A stretch of DNA of 64,000 bases, taken from positions 186,001 to 250,000 of the forward strand of contig JAHBXQ010000006.1 of NCBI GenBank assembly GCA_019636345.1, given 5' to 3'. The stretch comes from Pirellulales bacterium (GTDB lineage: Bacteria > Planctomycetota > Planctomycetia > Pirellulales > Lacipirellulaceae). Below, one piece after another: positions 61,549 through 64,000 of this stretch (the stretch's first letter is position 1; each line of letters begins with the position of its first letter). The notes beneath the pieces were generated by a model. It did no database searches, had not been told where the DNA came from, and saw only the letters and a program-made list of their open reading frames with translations. The position numbers and the translations under genes were made by a program.

Positions 61549-63153
61549 CTACGGCCGAATCGCTTCCACCGTCGCCACGTGCCCCTCCTCGGGCGAGGCC
61601 CCGGCGACCGCCAGCAACCCGCCGTCGCCGGTCGGCAACAACCGGTGGAAAAACCGCGGCGTCTCCAATTCGCCGGCTTTTACCCACTCGTTTGCGCCAG
61701 GGGACAAGCAGTACAGCACCCCGTCGGCGCTTGACGCGAACAATTGGTCCTCGATGGCCCAGGCCGAGACGCCGAAGCCGTCCATGCCGCTGCCGGGCAA
61801 GTCGGGGAGCCGCGTCCATTGGCCGCTGATCGGGTCGAACAGATCGCACCGTCGCGAGACCTTGCCGGCGTCGTCCATGCCGCCGATCGCCGCCAGCTTT
61901 CCGTCCCACGCCGCCGCGGCGAGGGCGCGCCGCTTGAACGGCGGGCTCGGGAGCGCCTCCCAAGCAGCGCCGGCGCGAGTCAGATGGTACGCCCAGGCGG
62001 TCGGCAGCCAATTGCCGGGCGAGGAGCCGCTCAGCGTCCACCCGCCGACCACGTACAGCGTGTCTCCCACGACCGCTGCGTCGTGCGACGAACGCGCCTC
62101 CGGGAGCGGCGGCAGTTCGGTCCAACTTTTGGCTCGCGGGTCGAACGCGGCGAACTCGTCGACCGAGTGCATGTCCTCCTCTTCCTCCGCCGCGTTGCGG
62201 AACGAGAGACCGCCGACCCGATACAGCTTGCCCCGATGCGCCACCAGCGGCAATCCTTGCAGCGGGGTCCCCATCGGCAGGTCTTCCCATGGCGAGTCGC
62301 CGTCCGAGGACAACTTGATCCGCAGGAACTTGCCGCTCAGATTGTCGCGCGAGTGGGCGTGCTCTTCGCCCGTGTGCCCGCTGTAGACGTACAGCCGGCC
62401 GCCGCTTACGGCTCCGCCGAAGCTAGCCACCGGGTTGGGGAGCGGCGTCACCTTCAAGTTCGGCTGCACTCCGGCGGGAATCTCGAACGACACGGTCGCG
62501 TAGTCGACCGCCGTACTGTAGGGGGCGTCGTTCGCACGGCCTTTGGCGTTCTTGTCGAGCCGTTCGACGATGCAGCCGGTCAGCCCTGACGCGGGGACGG
62601 AGAACTCAGCGATCCCGCGGTCGTCGGTCGTCGCGGAGGTCGACTCGCCGCTGGCCGGGAGCAGCGTCGCCTTGGCGCCGGCGAGCGGCTTGCCTTCCCA
62701 GACGGCCGTGACGAGCAGCTTGCCCGCGGCGATCTGCGGCGTTGCGTCGAGCTTCAACTCCGAGCAGGACGCCCACTTGGCGGGGTCGCTGCCCAGGCAC
62801 CCCTTCGCGTGATAGGTGAGCAGCATTCCGTTGTAATTGCCGTACGCCACCGGGCACGCCAGCACGCCCGCGGCGGCCCTTCCCTCGGCCGATTGCCGGC
62901 CCGTGAACTCGTCCGACTCGACGATCGTCAATTCCAGGGCCTGCGGTCCGCTGCCGTCAGCGGTCACGCTGACGGTCGCCTCCTTGAGGCAATCCGGCAC
63001 GCGATAATCTCGCTCCGACGGATGCTCGGAGAAAAAAAGCAGCGCTCGGCCCGCATCGTCGGCGGCGAGCCACGGGAAATGCGCTTGGGCCCGTCCCCCC
63101 GCCAGCCACGCCAACAGCACGGCGCCGATCATCCCGCTCTGCATAGTACGCAT
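61549..63153 (-). CDS. Exported Kelch-repeat protein with DUF4198-like N-terminal region
   Basis: ATG 63153 follows AAGGA by about 7 bases and gives 534 residues with a signal peptide (MIGAVLLAWLAGGRAQA). Residues 20-200 begin HFPWLAADDAGRALLFFSE and resemble DUF4198-type periplasmic beta domains, with cysteines that could pair. From about residue 230 Kelch blades repeat: FGGAVSGGRLYVYSG, GKLYRVGGLSFRN, SSHDAAVVGDTLYVVGGW, AAAAWDGKLAAIGGMDD. It is probably a periplasmic binding or assembly protein; no catalytic motif is recognised. It follows the truncated DUF1559 gene on the same strand (165 bp) and has its own terminator. A link to sugar degradation is not shown. Confidence 0.75.
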   Translation of the reverse strand: MRTMQSGMIGAVLLAWLAGGRAQAHFPWLAADDAGRALLFFSEHPSERDYRVPDCLKEATVSVTADGSGPQALELTIVESDEFTGRQSAEGRAAAGVLACPVAYGNYNGMLLTYHAKGCLGSDPAKWASCSELKLDATPQIAAGKLLVTAVWEGKPLAGAKATLLPASGESTSATTDDRGIAEFSVPASGLTGCIVERLDKNAKGRANDAPYSTAVDYATVSFEIPAGVQPNLKVTPLPNPVASFGGAVSGGRLYVYSGHTGEEHAHSRDNLSGKFLRIKLSSDGDSPWEDLPMGTPLQGLPLVAHRGKLYRVGGLSFRNAAEEEEDMHSVDEFAAFDPRAKSWTELPPLPEARSSHDAAVVGDTLYVVGGWTLSGSSPGNWLPTAWAYHLTRAGAAWEALPSPPFKRRALAAAAWDGKLAAIGGMDDAGKVSRRCDLFDPISGQWTRLPDLPGSGMDGFGVSAWAIEDQLFASSADGVLYCLSPGANEWVKAGELETPRFFHRLLPTGDGGLLAVAGASPEEGHVATVEAIRP

Positions 63154-63318
63154 CGATAGTCCTTGCTTGATCAAATCCAGAAAACGAGTCAGAAAGTGTC
63201 GTGATCCATGCGGCTCGCGAGTGACGCGAATGCGCGTAATGGTTTTCGTGACAACGTGAAACTTTATTGCCGGCGTGCGTTCCGCCGAACGGCGACGCGT
63301 TCGCCCGGCTTCGCTCGC

Positions 63319-64000
63319 TCAATCCCAGGCCGTGACGACTTCCTCCCCCGCACGGGTCACCAGCGCCGCCCGCACGTCAGGGTCCGCGCCGTCGGCCAGG
63401 AACTGAACCGACGCATCGCACATCACGAACTGGACCCCGCCGGGGTGATCGCTGCGGAACGCCAGCCGGCTGTTGGGCGCAACCCAGTTCGTCGAATTGT
63501 TGTACAGCTGCGGCGCCCTGGCGGACATGTGTCCCCACGCCAACGCCCAGTAGCCCTCGGCCCAGGCGACGTCGCCCCACCGCGACTCGATCTTCCCGTC
63601 GCAGTCGGCCCACAGGTAATCGGCGTGGCCGTAGTTGATCTCGCCCACCAGCAGCGTGTTCGACACGCCGTCGGTGAAATGCCGCCAATCGAGCCGGTAC
63701 GCGCCGTCTGCAGCGGGGTTGTCGAACGCGCCGTCGAGCGCCCCCTGGTTCTTGTAGTCGGTCCGCGAGGAAATGACGTAACTGCCGGGCGCCAATTGCT
63801 CGCCGCACGCCCGGTCGGGGACGTCGCGCGGCAATCCCATCGACGGGCACAAGTATCCCCCGATCGATTCCCCCGTAATCCTGAGATTGTCGGCGTCCGT
63901 CACCGACTTGGTCTCGTCATACGCGGCGTAGAGCGCCCCCTGCTCCAGAAACGGCAACAACGTCACCAGCGTGCCGCCAAGGTTGTTGTAGGTCGAGGTT
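63319..64000 (-). CDS. DUF1559 protein, N-terminus beyond window
   Basis: The frame is open to the window edge, so about 227 C-terminal codons are visible. TSTYNNLGGTLVTLLPFLEQGALYAAYDE is the typical DUF1559 early motif, followed by LCPSMGLPRDVPD, DYKNQGALDGAF, TDGVSNTLLVGEIN and the C-terminal RSDHPGGVQFVMCDASVQFLADGADPDV. The prepilin-type N-terminus expected for the family lies outside. It is unlike the DUF1559 at 37108-38157 in detail, so the two are paralogues rather than recent copies. The Kelch gene is next on the same strand. Confidence 0.88.
   Translation of the reverse strand, partial: TSTYNNLGGTLVTLLPFLEQGALYAAYDETKSVTDADNLRITGESIGGYLCPSMGLPRDVPDRACGEQLAPGSYVISSRTDYKNQGALDGAFDNPAADGAYRLDWRHFTDGVSNTLLVGEINYGHADYLWADCDGKIESRWGDVAWAEGYWALAWGHMSARAPQLYNNSTNWVAPNSRLAFRSDHPGGVQFVMCDASVQFLADGADPDVRAALVTRAGEEVVTAWD

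Overview
The window reads as a high-GC chromosome segment of a planctomycete, probably of the Pirellulales type. This rests on family content: DUF1559 proteins with prepilin-type N-termini, a PSCyt1/DUF1549/DUF1553 cytochrome protein paired with a DUF1501 protein, and PEP-CTERM surface proteins carrying dockerin-like and autotransporter-type repeats. No rRNA, tRNA, transposase or CRISPR array was seen. Almost the whole window is one large carbohydrate-degradation region, most plausibly for a branched pectin.

Layout. 1-6.1 kb: GH127 (minus, cut by the window edge), an MGH1-like hydrolase and a GH95 (plus). 6.2-18.1 kb: two minus-strand units. The first is GH106 plus a five-bladed propeller protein; the second is GH95, a LacZ-type GH2 and a Tat-exported TIM-barrel protein. 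18.2-30.5 kb: a plus-strand run of GH2, a BNR/sialidase-like protein, a DapA/NanA-type aldolase, the PSCyt1 protein, the DUF1501 protein and an exported GH78. 30.8-35.0 kb: two PEP-CTERM surface proteins (minus). 35.6-38.2 kb: a XylR/AraC-type regulator divergent from a DUF1559 protein. 38.3-44.8 kb: GH28 and an esterase (minus), then a pectate lyase (plus). 45.1-52.6 kb: a plus-strand cassette of GH43-GH29 fusion, L-fucose-isomerase-like protein, split transketolase (two genes) and GlpK-like FGGY kinase. 52.6-58.4 kb: a zinc-ribbon protein, a DUF5060/apiosidase-like hydrolase (minus) and a GH78 without signal peptide (plus). 59.1-64 kb: a DUF4432 mutarotase-like protein, a class I aldolase, a Kelch protein and a truncated DUF1559 protein.

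How it may work together (inference). Exported rhamnosidases, fucosidase/galactosidase-type GH95s, arabinofuranosidase, GH28, PL1 and esterase would dismantle the glycan outside the cytoplasm. The isomerase, split transketolase and kinase would then catabolise a released sugar. An apiosidase-like enzyme next to a split transketolase and FGGY kinase, and a sialidase-like protein next to a NanA/DapA-like aldolase, together suggest rhamnogalacturonan-II, which contains apiose and the 2-keto-3-deoxy sugars Kdo and Dha. A triple TTGC direct repeat with identical 21/20-bp spacing lies upstream of the regulator gene and between the esterase and pectate lyase genes, and is a candidate operator for the local regulator.
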